Assembly: GCF_003590095.1 (NCBI RefSeq)
Contig: NC_039482.1
Span: forward strand, 14,153,657-14,217,656
Reading direction: 5' to 3'
Source of the DNA: Trichoplusia ni
Lineage: Eukaryota; Arthropoda; Insecta; Lepidoptera; Noctuidae
Length of the DNA stretch: 64,000 nt
Part shown: positions 42,836-55,680 of the stretch, piece by piece
How the letters are laid out: each line of letters opens with the position of its first letter
Position numbering within the stretch: the stretch's first letter is position 1
Translations under genes and position numbers: made by a program
The notes under the pieces: model-generated
Seen by the model: only the letters and a program-made list of their open reading frames with translations
Databases searched by the model: none
What the model was told of the DNA's origin: nothing

Positions 42836-45042
42836 ACAAAAACAATGTTTATACATACTTATATTTTCTAGATGACTGTAATTCTGTAAACAGACCTAAG
42901 AGAATACCAATATTGTCAAATCACAGAACAATTGCGCGGTTATAGACAATTCCATTTCAAACAGACTTCATCTACAGTTATTTCAAGTTCCCCCTTATTA
43001 AAATTATCAGCTGTTATCATGATCTGTAATGTCGAATAATTCACGTGGACAATAGCCGCAATTCGTATAGGAAGTCATGTGGTACCAAGGTCTCGCGTCT
43101 AATTAATGAGTTTTTATGTTTCGTCATCGTGTTACACGCTAAATACTCTTTGTGTAATGCAAAGAGGTTTTACATTCTTACATGTTATCTAACTTGATGA
43201 TTAATGGAGGTTTAATATTTAATTTTGTTTTTGGAAGGCAAAAAGGTTATAGTCGGTTTAGTTTTCTTTGTGTTCACATTAGATCTCGTTAATTAATAAT
43301 AAAATTTATGGTGCATTTGACAGGAGTGCTGGTTGTTGAATTCATCAAGAAGGTATCGCTTACTTTTATATGTATTCCCAATCTTGTGTCCTATAAATCG
43401 GTGACACAATAGGTATATATGCCAGCTTTGACACAATGACAGTCACAAAAACAGAACAGCTTGTCAAGTTCAAGATAAGTTGACTCAAACTCAATAATAT
43501 TACTGCCAATGTTTAAGGCCCCCAAAACAAAGCAAATGGAATTAAATACAAGAACATTTTTTTCTCAGCCCTTTCTAAACATTCTGTACCTGTGAGCTGC
43601 GTAGTATACAATAAGAGCAGGTACTTGTGTACGTAGTTCGTCGCCGGCGGGGGTTAAGCCGTTTGTTCTAGCCAGGTAAACGAGAACTTCCCGGAACAGC
43701 GTTGTGCGCAGGCGCAGCGACGGCAAACATCACGACCGACACCGCATCATTATGGCCGAGTGAAATATTTCACACATCGCACTATCCTCTGTTTGTATGA
43801 CAGTATTTTGTGATGTTTCATTCTACATTTAAAAGTCATCAATGAAAGTAAAACAGGGACCTATTAACCGTTTTGCGGGTTCAAGATAGACAAGTCTAGA
43901 GTCTAGCTTATTGCTTTAAGTAAAATCAGCGGGAATAATAAAAAGACACAAACAAACAACATCATTTTAGGTTATTAAAATCATTTAAAAAGGTTAACAG
44001 TTTGATTGCGTAAGTACATAATTGAGCACATGACACCGTTGTCTGGAAGAGGCAATTAATAACGCTAAATCAACATGAACACGTTCACATTCACAAATGA
44101 TAATGGTAGGTAGACTTGTAAATATTAGAATGCTACTATGTACATAGGTATATCTAATGGTGCTTACAATAGGACACACCTACTTCATTATAACACTGCC
44201 TAGACTAATGGATCAAGCGATCGTTACGTAAAAACACATGTTAACATTACGCGATAACAGACATCAGTGTGTTACCGAGAATGTTTCCATACGTCACTAC
44301 TTCCAATCACAATGTAACTAGTTCACGTTTATGTTACGCACGCTAATGTGATAATTATTCGCTTGATAGACTTAATGTCGCATATTAATTAACTTGGAAA
44401 TATGTTTTATGTTGTTCTCAGTTTATAGCCGTAGTAAAAATGTGTTTTTGAAGTAAATAAACAAATCTTTGACACTTGTGTAATGAGGTAATTGAACCTC
44501 TAATATATAATCAGGGTAACTTGTACTGGAGTATCGAAGGTCAATGTTAGCTTATTTGAGAATCGATTTAGATTTATTTTACAATTTCTCAATATGACAT
44601 GGGTTAAGTTACTCGAAAGGGTTACGACAATGCAACGCTGCACATGTACATTAAAAGCGCCATCTGTTGAGCACTGAACATTAGTGGTGTGTCAAGTAAC
44701 TACGAGATGGCGTTAGTAGTGCCCATTGTTCGTTCCTGCATTGTGTCGTCACGTCGTGTCGAGCATGCTTGCCGCTGGCTGAACAAAGCAGTTTGTTATT
44801 GTTATCTTAAAGATTAGTTGAATCATCAGTTCTAATGAGGTGTTCTTATCGAAATAATACAAAACTTATGTGGCAGTAAATATATTCAGAAAATATCAAC
44901 CATGATCGTAGGTATTTATCGATTTTATCATGTAAAAAAGTTTAATACAAATCAGTACGAATTACATAAGTGTATACTATAATATTGTCGACTTTCATTT
45001 GTATACTTAGCCTTTATCTTACAATTAATAGTTCAGTTACGT

Positions 45043-45064
45043 TTTATTACAGTTTAGCTTTATT
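45043..45064 (-). terminator. inx2 poly(A) signals (two)
   Basis: Two AATAAA hexamers on the minus strand (TTTATT at 45043-45048 and 45059-45064), about 560-580 bases past the inx2 stop. First plausible end of the 3' UTR. Confidence 0.45.
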
Positions 45065-45622
45065 ATTGCTTTATACAATATCGTATCGTGTAGCCGTCCA
45101 CACGTTCTATTTCGTACACGCTAGTCACTTAATTTAGATTAATAATAATTACATATCACAATGAGACGTTCCTTCAACATGATACACTCGCACACAAATA
45201 ATACAAAATACAAAAACGAAGGCACGAGATCTAACTACATCTACGACTACTAGTATAAACATGCCCCAATAACGTTACGCTAAATGCACGCGCGCCGTGT
45301 GAGGCGCGTCTCAGTCAAAGTGTTGCGTTTGGAAGAGTCATATCACCTATTCAAATTTCGGTAGCGTTAAAGTGTTTGAAAGCGGTTCTGGAATACAAGG
45401 AGTGCGGCCCGGCGGAGGTCGTTCCCCGCGCCGGCCGTGGGTAATGGAATGTCGGCGTGCAGCCGCTCCCGGCGCTCTTTGTGCGCGGCGCGCCCCGCCC
45501 GGTCCGCGGCGCGGGCGCAGCGCGGCAGGTAGCGCCCGCCACGCGAACCGGGCCCTCGATCACTATTAACACGTCACACGGACGACCCAAAGTCCACTAG
45601 CCGCTTCACTCGCCCCGACACA

Positions 45623-46702
45623 CTACACAGTGTCCTTTCCTTCGAACTTCTCGGCCAGCTCGCCCATCAACTCCTTATAAATGAGCGGATCGATGTTCTT
45701 GCCGAGCTGGTAGAGCACGAACCAGTCGCCGATCTGCAGCTCGCGCGCCACCTGCTCCACCTGAGCCTGCGGGGCCAGGCGGCTGCGGGCGCGCAGCAGG
45801 TACAGGCGCACACGGGGGCCGGCCACTACAGCCATGCGGTAGATCAACGAGATCCCACTCAGGATCGACAGAATCATAAACCAGAACCACAGGAATACAT
45901 AGATCTTCTCGTTGACGATGTTTAGCGGCAGCACACACAGCCCATCAAACTTCTGCACGGTACCCGAAGGACCGTATTTGTGGAAGGTACACTTGGTTAC
46001 TTTAGGAAATACTCGTGCCATCGGGTCTACACGCTCTTCAGGCTCCATTTCAGTGAAGCTCACAACATCACTGCCGTAGGTGGAAAACTCGCCGTCCAAG
46101 AAGAAGTCCATAAAGAAGATCTGGCCGACGACGTTGATGAAGTTCAATACTTCGCAGATAAAGAACCGGAACGCGTAGAAGTTCTGTGTATGCAGGTTTG
46201 TATGGAAGTAGTCCACAAGCAGCTTCTTGCGGCTGTCCTTACAGTCGTCCCCGACGACGGGACAATTGAGGTCGAGCACTAACATCTTGATACGGCCTCC
46301 TTCCCATGTCTTCCACAGGTATCGCGGCACATAGAACAAGATGGCTTGGAAGAACAACACAAAACACACCCACTGGTAGTACTTGTGGTATTTCACCTCG
46401 TCCTGGCCGTCTACGTGGGAAGCCACACCGGCCTGTACCACGTCCTTGCCGACACGTCCCACCAGCCGGTTAGGGATGGTGAAAGTTGAGTAGATCCAGC
46501 AGTATGTATCCATCACGGCGAGCGGGATTTCGTCGACAATACAGTCGATGGGGTCACCGATGTACTGCCGGGAAGTCACCAACAGCGAGAACGCAATCAG
46601 GATGATTACGGTGGCTTTGTAATGTAAACGGAACACATTGTTGTCGATGCACACAGAGTCGAGCTTGAGAAGCCCCTTCACGGAGCCGAAAACGTCAAAC
46701 AT
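45623..46702 (-). CDS. inx2: Innexin 2 gap-junction protein
   Basis: One uninterrupted coding exon, 359 residues, the usual innexin length. Four membrane segments: about 29-47, 108-130 (opening with the innexin signature YYQWV at 108-112), 178-202 and 267-288. Each extracellular loop has two Cys (C54/C68 and C238/C256), as in all innexins. Starts MFDVFGSVKGLLKLDSVCID, ends EKFEGKDTV. Closest to Inx2 by memory. Family role: hexameric or octameric hemichannels joining insect epithelial and glial cells. The sequence CGGCTAG just upstream of the ATG (ACGACCGCC-ATG) could be a splice acceptor, so non-coding 5' exons further right are likely. Codon use is GC-rich. Confidence 0.95.
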   Translation of the reverse strand: MFDVFGSVKGLLKLDSVCIDNNVFRLHYKATVIILIAFSLLVTSRQYIGDPIDCIVDEIPLAVMDTYCWIYSTFTIPNRLVGRVGKDVVQAGVASHVDGQDEVKYHKYYQWVCFVLFFQAILFYVPRYLWKTWEGGRIKMLVLDLNCPVVGDDCKDSRKKLLVDYFHTNLHTQNFYAFRFFICEVLNFINVVGQIFFMDFFLDGEFSTYGSDVVSFTEMEPEERVDPMARVFPKVTKCTFHKYGPSGTVQKFDGLCVLPLNIVNEKIYVFLWFWFMILSILSGISLIYRMAVVAGPRVRLYLLRARSRLAPQAQVEQVARELQIGDWFVLYQLGKNIDPLIYKELMGELAEKFEGKDTV

Positions 46703-47046
46703 GGCGGTCGTCTAGCCGCGAGCGCGCGGCGCGTCGTACGCGATCGAATAGGGCAGGGCGTGCGCTTCGCCCTCGCGTCGAGTGCGGAATGCTGCACGGT
46801 GGGGATCCGCGCCGCTCGAGGAGGGTGAAGCCTGCGGGGCGCGGAGGGGGAGCGGCGGGGCGCGGGCGCGGGGTCCCCCTCGCCGCACCGCGCCGTCGCA
46901 GACTCTCGGATCAACGACACAGCACTGACCCTATTTCTACCTCCGTGGCGTCATCTGGTAGCAGTGACGCCGTACCCAGGGGCTATGCATCTCTTCGTTG
47001 TCGACGAACGGTGATAATGCTCACGGTGGGCCGTACAGCCGCTTAA
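46703..47046 (-). promoter_or_regulatory. GC-rich 5' region of inx2
   Basis: Strongly GC-rich sequence (about 46710-46910) immediately upstream of the inx2 start, with many CG dinucleotides. Open frames seen in it on both strands follow from base composition. It holds either the core promoter or the end of a 5' UTR intron. Confidence 0.5.
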
Positions 47047-48178
47047 TTAAATAGTACTCGTCTATGGATTACATCACTCGGTTTAGGAGAGAGCATGTCG
47101 GTGAAATGGTAATCAAGTATGCAATGTAACGGTAAAGGGCCGAGGGCGACACGATCACACGACGTCGCATGTCGGTCCGGTTTACTTCGGCCGCTCGTGA
47201 GAATCATTTTGACTTATAGACATCGTGCTTGTGCCAAATAATAATCCTTTACTTCAAACATTCCATTGTACAATTGATCGTTATCGAATATGTCATATTA
47301 ATATTGGCCATAAAATAATGTTGTGCAACGTGTTGTAAAATTGCTGACTTGCGGTTTGGTATTTTTTGTCATGACATAAACTTGTTCCAGTAGTTTTAAC
47401 TTAACGCATAACGTGGAGAACCGTGACATTGGCAGTATTATCTTTAAATGACAATATCTAATTTCAGATTTGTTCAGTGGGTATTTGGTAAACATTGTGA
47501 TCGTTCTAACGGTCGGATTGGACATTTTCCTTAGTGGTGACTTACTTCACTACAATCATACATTATTTTGCTATAAAATCTTATTATCACGATGAAAATA
47601 GATACATGTTGATTGTTGATACACAGTTGCAAATAAAAACAGTGAATCGACTGACTTTTAGTACTATTCTTTATAAATAATATTAAATGAAAAAAAGCTG
47701 TATAAATTATAGCAATAGAAGTCGAATTGGTACAAAAAGTGGTTGAATTTAGATGTTAATGTTTTACAATTTGTATTTGGTGTTTTAAATTGTCTGATAA
47801 TTTTGTTTTTAAATCCATCATACAAAGCAGGCAAGTCAGTCATTGTAAACAAGAAAAAAATCGACAAAAATTCTTAACTAGAATAGACGATGTAAGTACT
47901 TATCAGATCTCGTTACATTGCAGTATTATGGCATAATTAATCTGTTATGTAAGATTAATAAGCAAAGATAAAATTGGTGAAATATGTCTTTTTCATGATA
48001 TAATTATTGTGAATTGAAAGACTGCATTTGTTTTGAATGATAATCTGGTACTAAATTTGTGTAATTAGTTATTAAGATTGTGTATTTTATGCAGGTGTAT
48101 GTTAAAAGTTTTGTTTTTAGATTTACTCATGTGCATGTAAAGTTTAGCATCGTCCAGCTGAAGAATGGTAAGACAACA

Positions 48179-48344
48179 GGGCCCCAATTCCGCCATTAAC
48201 AATGGCCGATGAATGAATGACATTTGAATTATCCCGCCTCACTGGATTTCTAATCATTGTATTGGAAAAATGCTTAGGAGAAGTGACATTTTAATTCTAT
48301 TTCCATTCATTAATCAGCCACTGCAAATAGCGCAATTAGGGCCT
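48179..48344. mobile_element. MITE, family 1 copy b
   Basis: Left end GGGCCCCAATTCCGCCATTA then ATGGCCGATGAATGAATG. The right end is CATTCATTAATCAGCC ... ATTAGGGCC, its inverted form. About 165 bp, shorter than copies a and c. Confidence 0.75.
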
Positions 48345-48642
48345 TGTTCTTTTGAGTGCTCCCCGCCCTCTACGCTGAGTTACAATTTCTTGCTTTTAAA
48401 TTATTTTCTGGTAATATAACTAGTTCCAAGTAAGTTAGCTAACACAAGTACAAACGTAAGCAGTGAAATGGAATAGGGATATTCGACACCGAGCTCGCTT
48501 ATCGGTATTCAGTCAGTATCCTGTGTACTAATTCAAAGGTTTTCACCGAAATATAAAAGTAAATGAAGCGTCAAAATATATTAGATCAATTTCAAATCTA
48601 GTATTTTAGAAACTTTTTGTTTAAGATGATTAATACGTCTAA

Positions 48643-48781
48643 GGGCTGATTTTTCAATCGCCAGATAACTTTTATTCGACGAATAAGTTTGACGTTTTGA
48701 CAGCTTAAGTATAGAACATGTGTCAAACCGCCATATTTATTCCTCAGATAAAAGGTATCTGGTGATTGAAAAATCGGGCCT
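48643..48781. mobile_element. MITE, second type (ATTTTTCAATC ends)
   Basis: Inverted ends GGGCTGATTTTTCAATCGCC and GGTGATTGAAAAATCGGGCC, with inner inverted ATAAAAGGTATCT/AGATAACTTTTAT-like segments and a TATTCGACGAATAA core. About 139 bp, flanked by CTAA-like bases on both sides. Non-coding. Confidence 0.75.
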
Positions 48782-51700
48782 AAATCAAATAGAAGATATT
48801 ACAATGTTAGCTTTTTGTTCAATGTTTTCCCAAATTTGAGCAGAAAAGTTTAAGAAAGATAATATTACGGAGATTCCTACAGACTATATCTATGGAAACT
48901 TATTTCAGGCAGATTCGAAGAAAGCTAGACTAGAAACTCCTTGTTTCTCGAAGTTGAACAAACTTTGTTGCCTAATAAACTGATTATTGCTGCCACTGAC
49001 TAGAACAAGACTAACAGCTGTACAATTAGAAGTATCGCAGAAGAACATTAATTGAACGTGGAGTTCGAAATGTTACGCAATTATTAAATATATATATAGT
49101 GACTTAATTAAGGAACCTTAAACGCATTATTTTTTCTTGTTATGTCAAAAATGATCGACTGTGCAGTTAAATCCGGTTTTAAACTTTCTAGACTGTAATT
49201 CTGACTTACAAAAGCGCTCTTTCGGTACGAGTATAATATTTTTCATATTATTTCAATAATTTGCGTGAGATTTCTTCATAATTATTTATTCTATAACTGT
49301 TTTCCCACTCGTATTTTTTTGGATACCTAGCTCAACTAGTTTCTTATCCAATCGTTGACGTGAGGTAGAGTCGTAAGTGCGACTAGCTTCGCAAAAAGGT
49401 TCTATCTTCATATCTTAGTAACCATCTTGGAATCTGTGGATAGACCACAATTATTCAAAATAATAATTTCAAATTAAGTATTGAACTACGAAGAGGCCTA
49501 CCCAAGGATACTGAAACGAAAACCGATTTGCCTGTCGCTTCTATGAACCATAGAGTGGGCGCTCATTGGGGAGAAACTGTCTTTGCCTGTTTTACATGAG
49601 TTATCGTCTCATAATGCTTGTGGATATCAGACAGGTGTTTTGTTTTAAGTGCGAGTCTTCGTATATTATCTATACAAAAGCAGAGAACTGAGACAACTGT
49701 TTTGTCTCCAATGAGAGTGTAACCATAACTAAAAAACGACGTTTCAGGATTTGGTTGGTAGATTACAATCATCTCTACAATATAATCAATCACTACACTA
49801 CAATAATCGCATTGAAATAACTAGATTTATAAACTGAAATCAACATAGACGTATAAGCTAAAAACAATATAGATTTTTGATAAAATTTGAAATAAATTCA
49901 AGTAGTACTGCATAACTTTGACTAAGAATTAAATATCATACTATTTTTTACGAATGATGGACCAACGTTATGATTGCCGTCGTCTCTCTTCGACGCCTAC
50001 ATAACTTATAGAGGCTTAGAACTTAAGTAATACCAGAGTAGGTGGTATGATTATTTTCCTCGATACCACGATACTTAGCACTGTAATTCAATACAAGAAT
50101 GATAAGATTAATTAGTCTTGAACCATTAGCCTTTGACCGAGATATCAAGAGCCAAGTGTCCGCTTCCTACGCTCACGTATCAATAACATTATTTATGATC
50201 ATTGTCAAGACTTCTATTGATGTAACTACCTACAATGCTTACTTACCTAACAGCCTTTCTGTAATTTTTTCTTAGCGTCGGTTTCTCGAAAAGTACCTAA
50301 TTGATAGAAGAATTAGTTGATGGACGATAAAATCCTATGTGCATTGCTAGGATTTGTCGTTATTAAAGTAATAAAAAATATAATATAAAATAACGTGGCT
50401 TTTTTATTGGTACAACATTATACAAAATCAGTTGATTAGATCCTAAGATTACCAAATACAACGAAACTTGCTTGTTTGCTTCTTTGTAATAATGCTATAG
50501 AAGGCTAGAATTGAATAAAATTATTGAAATTATCATCAGGGTGAGTACCAAACACGTTGAAAACTGGCAATAAGTTGAGTCACGGTAAGTCAAAAGGTAC
50601 GCGCGTGCATTATGTCACGTCACTCAGCTTCTATTAACAAACTTGTGAAAGTTAGTTTACCTCATTGCCATTGATTTTTGTAAGTCGTTATTCGTTTAAC
50701 AAGGTTTCTTCAGGCTTTACGCCCTAAACGATAACGTTTTAAGATCGTCGACTGTCTGTGTATCGCAAATACGGACATTAGTCCAGAAAACAAGTATCGA
50801 ATGGAAAGACGTAGTACCTACTATTCTATATTCTATGTGGTAAGTAAGGATGTCTCCTACGTGTGGAGGTAATTGTGTTAGACGCCTAGACCAAAGGTAA
50901 TATTGTAAAGCTCCTTTACAAAATCTGTTTCTATCCGTGTTACCGTATAAGTTGCTACCGATATAAAGAACAAAATGAACTGTCTTCATTACAGAATTTG
51001 GTGCAGCTAAGTGATATTTTAACGCCGCGTCAGTTCATGATTCAGAACTCGGCTGGGTTCGAAACTAGTTGGGCAATTCCGATACATAAGCGTGAGTAAA
51101 CCGTTGCATCATTTATTAAGGGCATTGCAACAATTATTAACGCCCGTATAAAGCCACAAGTCACGAATCTAGATATAATTTCATTAACTACGATTAATAA
51201 TTTTCTATTAACAGCAACGATTTTAGACATGTGACTTGGACAGGAGGCTAGAACTGAATCTTAAATTCGTATCTTATTTTCCAATTAGTCGTAAAGATAG
51301 AATTTACTAAAATATGCTTCATGTACCCACAGACAGATAGTTTACTCTCATGAGTCGTCACTTGTTTAAATTCTCATCGTTTTGTTATGATAATATAAAC
51401 CCACCAGAATGATTTACTTCCGCAGCATGTCATTGTTCAGGTGAACTGATAAATATGAAATCTTAATCACTCGTGAGAATTGTATACCTACATTATTTAC
51501 TTTGAATAAACAGTTTTGTTATCATTGTTCAAACTAAAACTGTACTATGTCTACCCACTGATGTGTATTTTTGTCGAAAATTGTTTGGATATTAATAGCG
51601 TTTTCCATGTCTTAGGTACTAAACTACTTCAATATATACAAACTTTATTGTTTACTAGTCTTACTACGTTATATTGCATCTGGACATGACGTAAATATGA

Positions 51701-53974
51701 TGACCAGATAGACAGTCACCCCATGCCGTCAAGCAAAGATTCATAGACGTGGATAATTAATCAGAAGGTTGGAGGAAGATCAATTTTAATCGTAATCAAA
51801 ATATATGTATTTATTTGTAAATGATGAGCTTTTTAGTATTTTTCTGGTGTGATATAAAAATATTGAAAATAGGTACACCTTATTCACCGCTCCTTAAGTG
51901 GAGAAGAAAGGGTGCAACATACCAGGTACTCCATACCAGGTTTCAGTCAAAGAGTAAGGCCGCCAGCCGCCTGCAGGGGGAGCGGGTTTGTCAAAATGGG
52001 TTACCATCGCCCAAGTACATAATAAGCAAAGGAAGGACAGATCCGATGATTCCGATCAACCCGAAGCGAATGTACTAGCTTGATGATTTCCCAACCGAAA
52101 AAAAAGGATGAGGATCTATTTACGGAGATAAAGGTAAGGTAGTATAGGTACAGGTGGAACCTGTGTATCGCTGTGTATGTAACCTCTATGCTCGTTCGAT
52201 GTTTATCAGGTTTCTCCTTGGAGTCGAGTGGGTGTTACTGTCTACTACGTGCATTCGTTGTCAAATATCCACGAATTTGGTGTTATCAGTAAAAAATATC
52301 CGTTTAAGATTAGATTGGCTTTCTTGCGAAATATTGATGATATAGAGTTATATCTGCAAGGCTAAGTGCTACCTCGGGTCATGTTGTTGATGGGTGATCG
52401 TGGTTAGAGCGGTGATAGCTAGGCTTTACTATTTTTACTTATTTTTATTTATTATTTATTTTTACTTACTCAGTTATACCTGTCTATTTGGCTTGAAACC
52501 CTAACCTTTTCCCAAAAGCTTTAAAACGTTCAGGTTTTAGGCATTTCTGGTAATACGTTAAGTTGTCCTCTAACTTCAAGCCTACTGAAGTCTTGTTACG
52601 TAAAACTAAATGGTTTATAGTTAATTTTAGCCACGATTCTAAGTGTCTTAAAAAAGTGCCGTATATAACAGTACCATAGTTTGCTTAACACAAAACAAAA
52701 TCAGATCCTTGGTCAAATTGTATAAACGTCCACTTCTACTGGATTGATTTAAAATGTATTTTTTTTAGGAAGTTTCACTGGTCACTGGACGGTCACATAA
52801 AATGTTTTTTTTTAATCAAGCATATAAATTATTTTGTTTAATATTCTAACCACTTAAAACCTTATACAGAGCGACGCCTGTCTGGTCGACTAGTACATAC
52901 AAAACACATGCGACCTACATGGACTAGCTGAATATGTCACAGACAAGACAAATGCTATAGTTACAGCTATTTGATATAAAGCTGTTATAATTTATACCCA
53001 AGTTCTAAATAAGGAGGGTATAGCTATTGTCATGAGCGCAGCGTCACGGCCGCGCTCTCAAAACAGCGGAGATCACGCTCGGATACGAACACCTTGACCT
53101 AGTCCTAAAGAACTGGAAACATAGGCCGGCCCTTTATACAGGTTATTTATAAAATAAAACACTTTATACTTTTAGTAATTACGAAAGAATCTTTGATCAA
53201 AAAGGCACGAGTATTTTATCTTCATATGTTTCGATTTTTAATTGGTAATCGTTTTTTTACCATGTTTGCAAGCATCATATGCAACTTTATCAATTGAGAG
53301 GTATATCTTATTTTCTTAATGTTAAGTGGTTCGAAGATTCATTTAGTCTTTGGTGCATCCTTGTCAGACAGATCATGATCACAAAAGCTTGTCCACTTCG
53401 GTAGGTTGAAGTGTAAAGGCAATAAGGTGTCATTGAGCATGTGATTTGTAAGTTTGTGAAACAGCCCGCGACACCAGGAATTAAGTTCCTTAATGCGGGA
53501 GTCGCCTTTTTTAATAAAAAAAAAAAATAGTGGTTACAAGGATCCATGAATATTATCTAGGTGCCTAATAGACAAGTCTATAAAAAGTCAAAATACATAA
53601 TAATTACAATGGTCCATATGAGGAAAAATAGCGTTTATAATTCGTAAAATCCGTTTAGTTACATATAACAAAAGCCTAAATGAATCAGCGTGCGGTTTGG
53701 TTTCCCGAAGAAATCTATTACGTGTTTAGTGGCAGGTTTGCATACGTATGACCTAATTGTTTATGCTATAATAAATAAACAATGACTTTCGAAAAAGGGA
53801 TTAAATAAGGGATCTCTATCTGTATTTATTTTGTGGTTATGGTGTTATGGAATATTGAATTGTTGTTGATTGAGGTTATAGTTGATTGCGCAAATCGATC
53901 TATTTTCTACGTCATTTATGGGTACTGGGTATAGAATTAACGTCATTTTATTTTATAAGAACCAGCTAGTGTCT

Positions 53975-54023
53975 CTAGATTTAAATAAAAAAAGCTCCTT
54001 TAAAAGAGTCGATTTAAATCTAG
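53975..54023. repeat. 12-bp perfect inverted repeat
   Basis: CTAGATTTAAAT (53975-53986) and ATTTAAATCTAG (54012-54023), with a 25-base loop containing a second weak AGCTCCTTT/AAAAGAG pairing. Possible small foldback element. Confidence 0.7.
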
Positions 54024-54326
54024 GTATTGCTCATTGTCAATGATTTATTCATAAAAAATATTTTTTACTGATTGTTTTGAGACATTTAATTACTATTTGC
54101 CTTATTAACTAAGTGGCAACTTCGCCTTTTCGTGACACTCATAAGTAACACAGCTTTCCATAGTAAAAAAAGTTCATAATCGCTTCAGTAAATTCTGAGA
54201 ATAAATTCCGTTTGAGCTGTAACTCGACATGTACTTATAACGCGAATAGCTGCCGTAAAGAGTGAAGAAAACTTTCTCTTTAAGGGTAAATCAATTGTTT
54301 GTTTTCATTGATTTCTGGGGACCTGA

Positions 54327-54571
54327 GCCCCAATTTTGCTATTTAAAATGGCCGATGATTGAATGAAAATGAAGCTTAAAATGACATTTTTTGTATTTTT
54401 TCCTGCAAAATAATTGGAAATTCAGTACGGAACGGTACACCCAAGGTCAATACAATTAACTTCCACATAACATGATTGTATTGGCATAATGCTTAAGAGA
54501 ATAGGAATAATTTCAAATTGAATCCAATTGGTGTTCATTTATCGGCCATTGTAAAATAGCAGAATCGGGGC
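54327..54571. mobile_element. MITE, family 1 copy c
   Basis: Left end GCCCCAATTTTGCTATTTAA then ATGGCCGATGATTGAATG. Right end TTCATTTATCGGCCATTGTA ... AGAATCGGGGC. CCTG occurs next to both ends and may be a target duplication. Confidence 0.75.
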
Positions 54572-55504
54572 CCTGGGGGATATCCTCACTGATTCCCTTC
54601 GCCCCAAAGGACGACAAAGAAGTGTGCTGATTCTTAACGGCTAAAAAAACCGGTACACTTTTACCTCACTTAATTTTCGCTAATGACAGGGGAGAAACAA
54701 GAACGCTTTCCAATTTCTTTCAAATCATTGCAATGGCTTATTTAACCTATTTGCAGACCCGACAGTTAATATCTAAGAGCATTAAGTCATTATTCAAGAA
54801 CGTTTGCAATGTATTGCTAATTACAAGTAAAATTGTGTTAGTGTTTCGAGTGTTAATTAAATTGTACGAACGTAAGTGTGTCAGCAGGTTTTGTCGGTTC
54901 TGCTGGCAAACGTAACACAGAAAGGGGTAGATTTGGTTAATAATTACAATGTTTACAAACAGTAATATTTAGTAACTGCTAAGTGAAGTGTTCCGTATTG
55001 TTCTTATTATTTTATACTACATTTCAATCACCCACAATGCTATGCTAAACCGGCCTTATAAAAACCACGGTCAAAATATGTTTAACTTGCGAACTGCAGA
55101 GAAATCCTATCAACTTGAACTTAAACTCTAACCAAGGCTACACAACTACACAATCCGATGTAACGTCACTAATACAACTTCAAACTAGAAAACAGTTGAA
55201 AGATCTCGTTGGCAACAGTCGTTTGTTTTTTGATCTATTCTTGGTCCGGCCAGTCTTGTCTGAGTAAAGTTGTCAAGTGACCATATTACCATGCACAGCG
55301 GTACTTTGACCGCTTTTTACCAACGATACAAAACTTCAAAGAAATGTCGCTGCACTGAATGTTAAAACATGCTCGTAAAAACATTATTTGTACGTGTACA
55401 CACTTGGTAATTGATGCAAAACGGTCTTTGACTCGGTAGAATTGACTGTCCTATAATACATTTCTTGGTAGATTGAGGATAAAAATTTAGTTTCATAAGT
55501 AAAG

Positions 55505-55680
55505 ATTTGAAATCCAGTCCAACTAAAGGGGTATTGTGTTGCCCAGGCTACTGGGTTGAGGAGATCAGATAGGCAGTCGCTCCTTGTAAAACACTTAGTT
55601 ACTGAAAACTTACTTAGCTGAATCCGGTTAGACTGGAAGCTGACCCCAACATAGTTGAGAAAAGGCTAGGCCAATGACAA
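55505..55680 (+). repeat. LINE/SINE 3' fragment
   Basis: Carries the tail GGTTAGACTGGAAGCTGACC then CCAACATAGTTGAGAAAAGG, and upstream GGCAGTCGCTCCTTGTAAAA. I associate this arrangement with a widespread lepidopteran non-LTR element. No coding sequence. Confidence 0.65.

Larger units (their letters stand above)
40933..45622. other. Intergenic region and inx2 3' UTR
   Basis: No coding exon found. Contains a truncated MITE (41928-41993), a SINE (42672-42835), a GC-rich island at about 43630-43745, and a small inverted-repeat element with GCGCCATCT / AGATGGCG ends at about 44658-44713. The right-hand part, to about 45040, is probably the inx2 3' UTR, including the GC-rich 45380-45560 stretch. 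Confidence 0.6.

Noticed and set aside
45372..45590. Open frames in the GC-rich stretch downstream of inx2
   Set aside because: Pro/Arg/Ala-rich on both strands, expected from base composition. Most likely inx2 3' UTR.
46789..47046. Plus-strand frame upstream of inx2
   Set aside because: GC-driven frame in the promoter/5' UTR area, with no conserved features.
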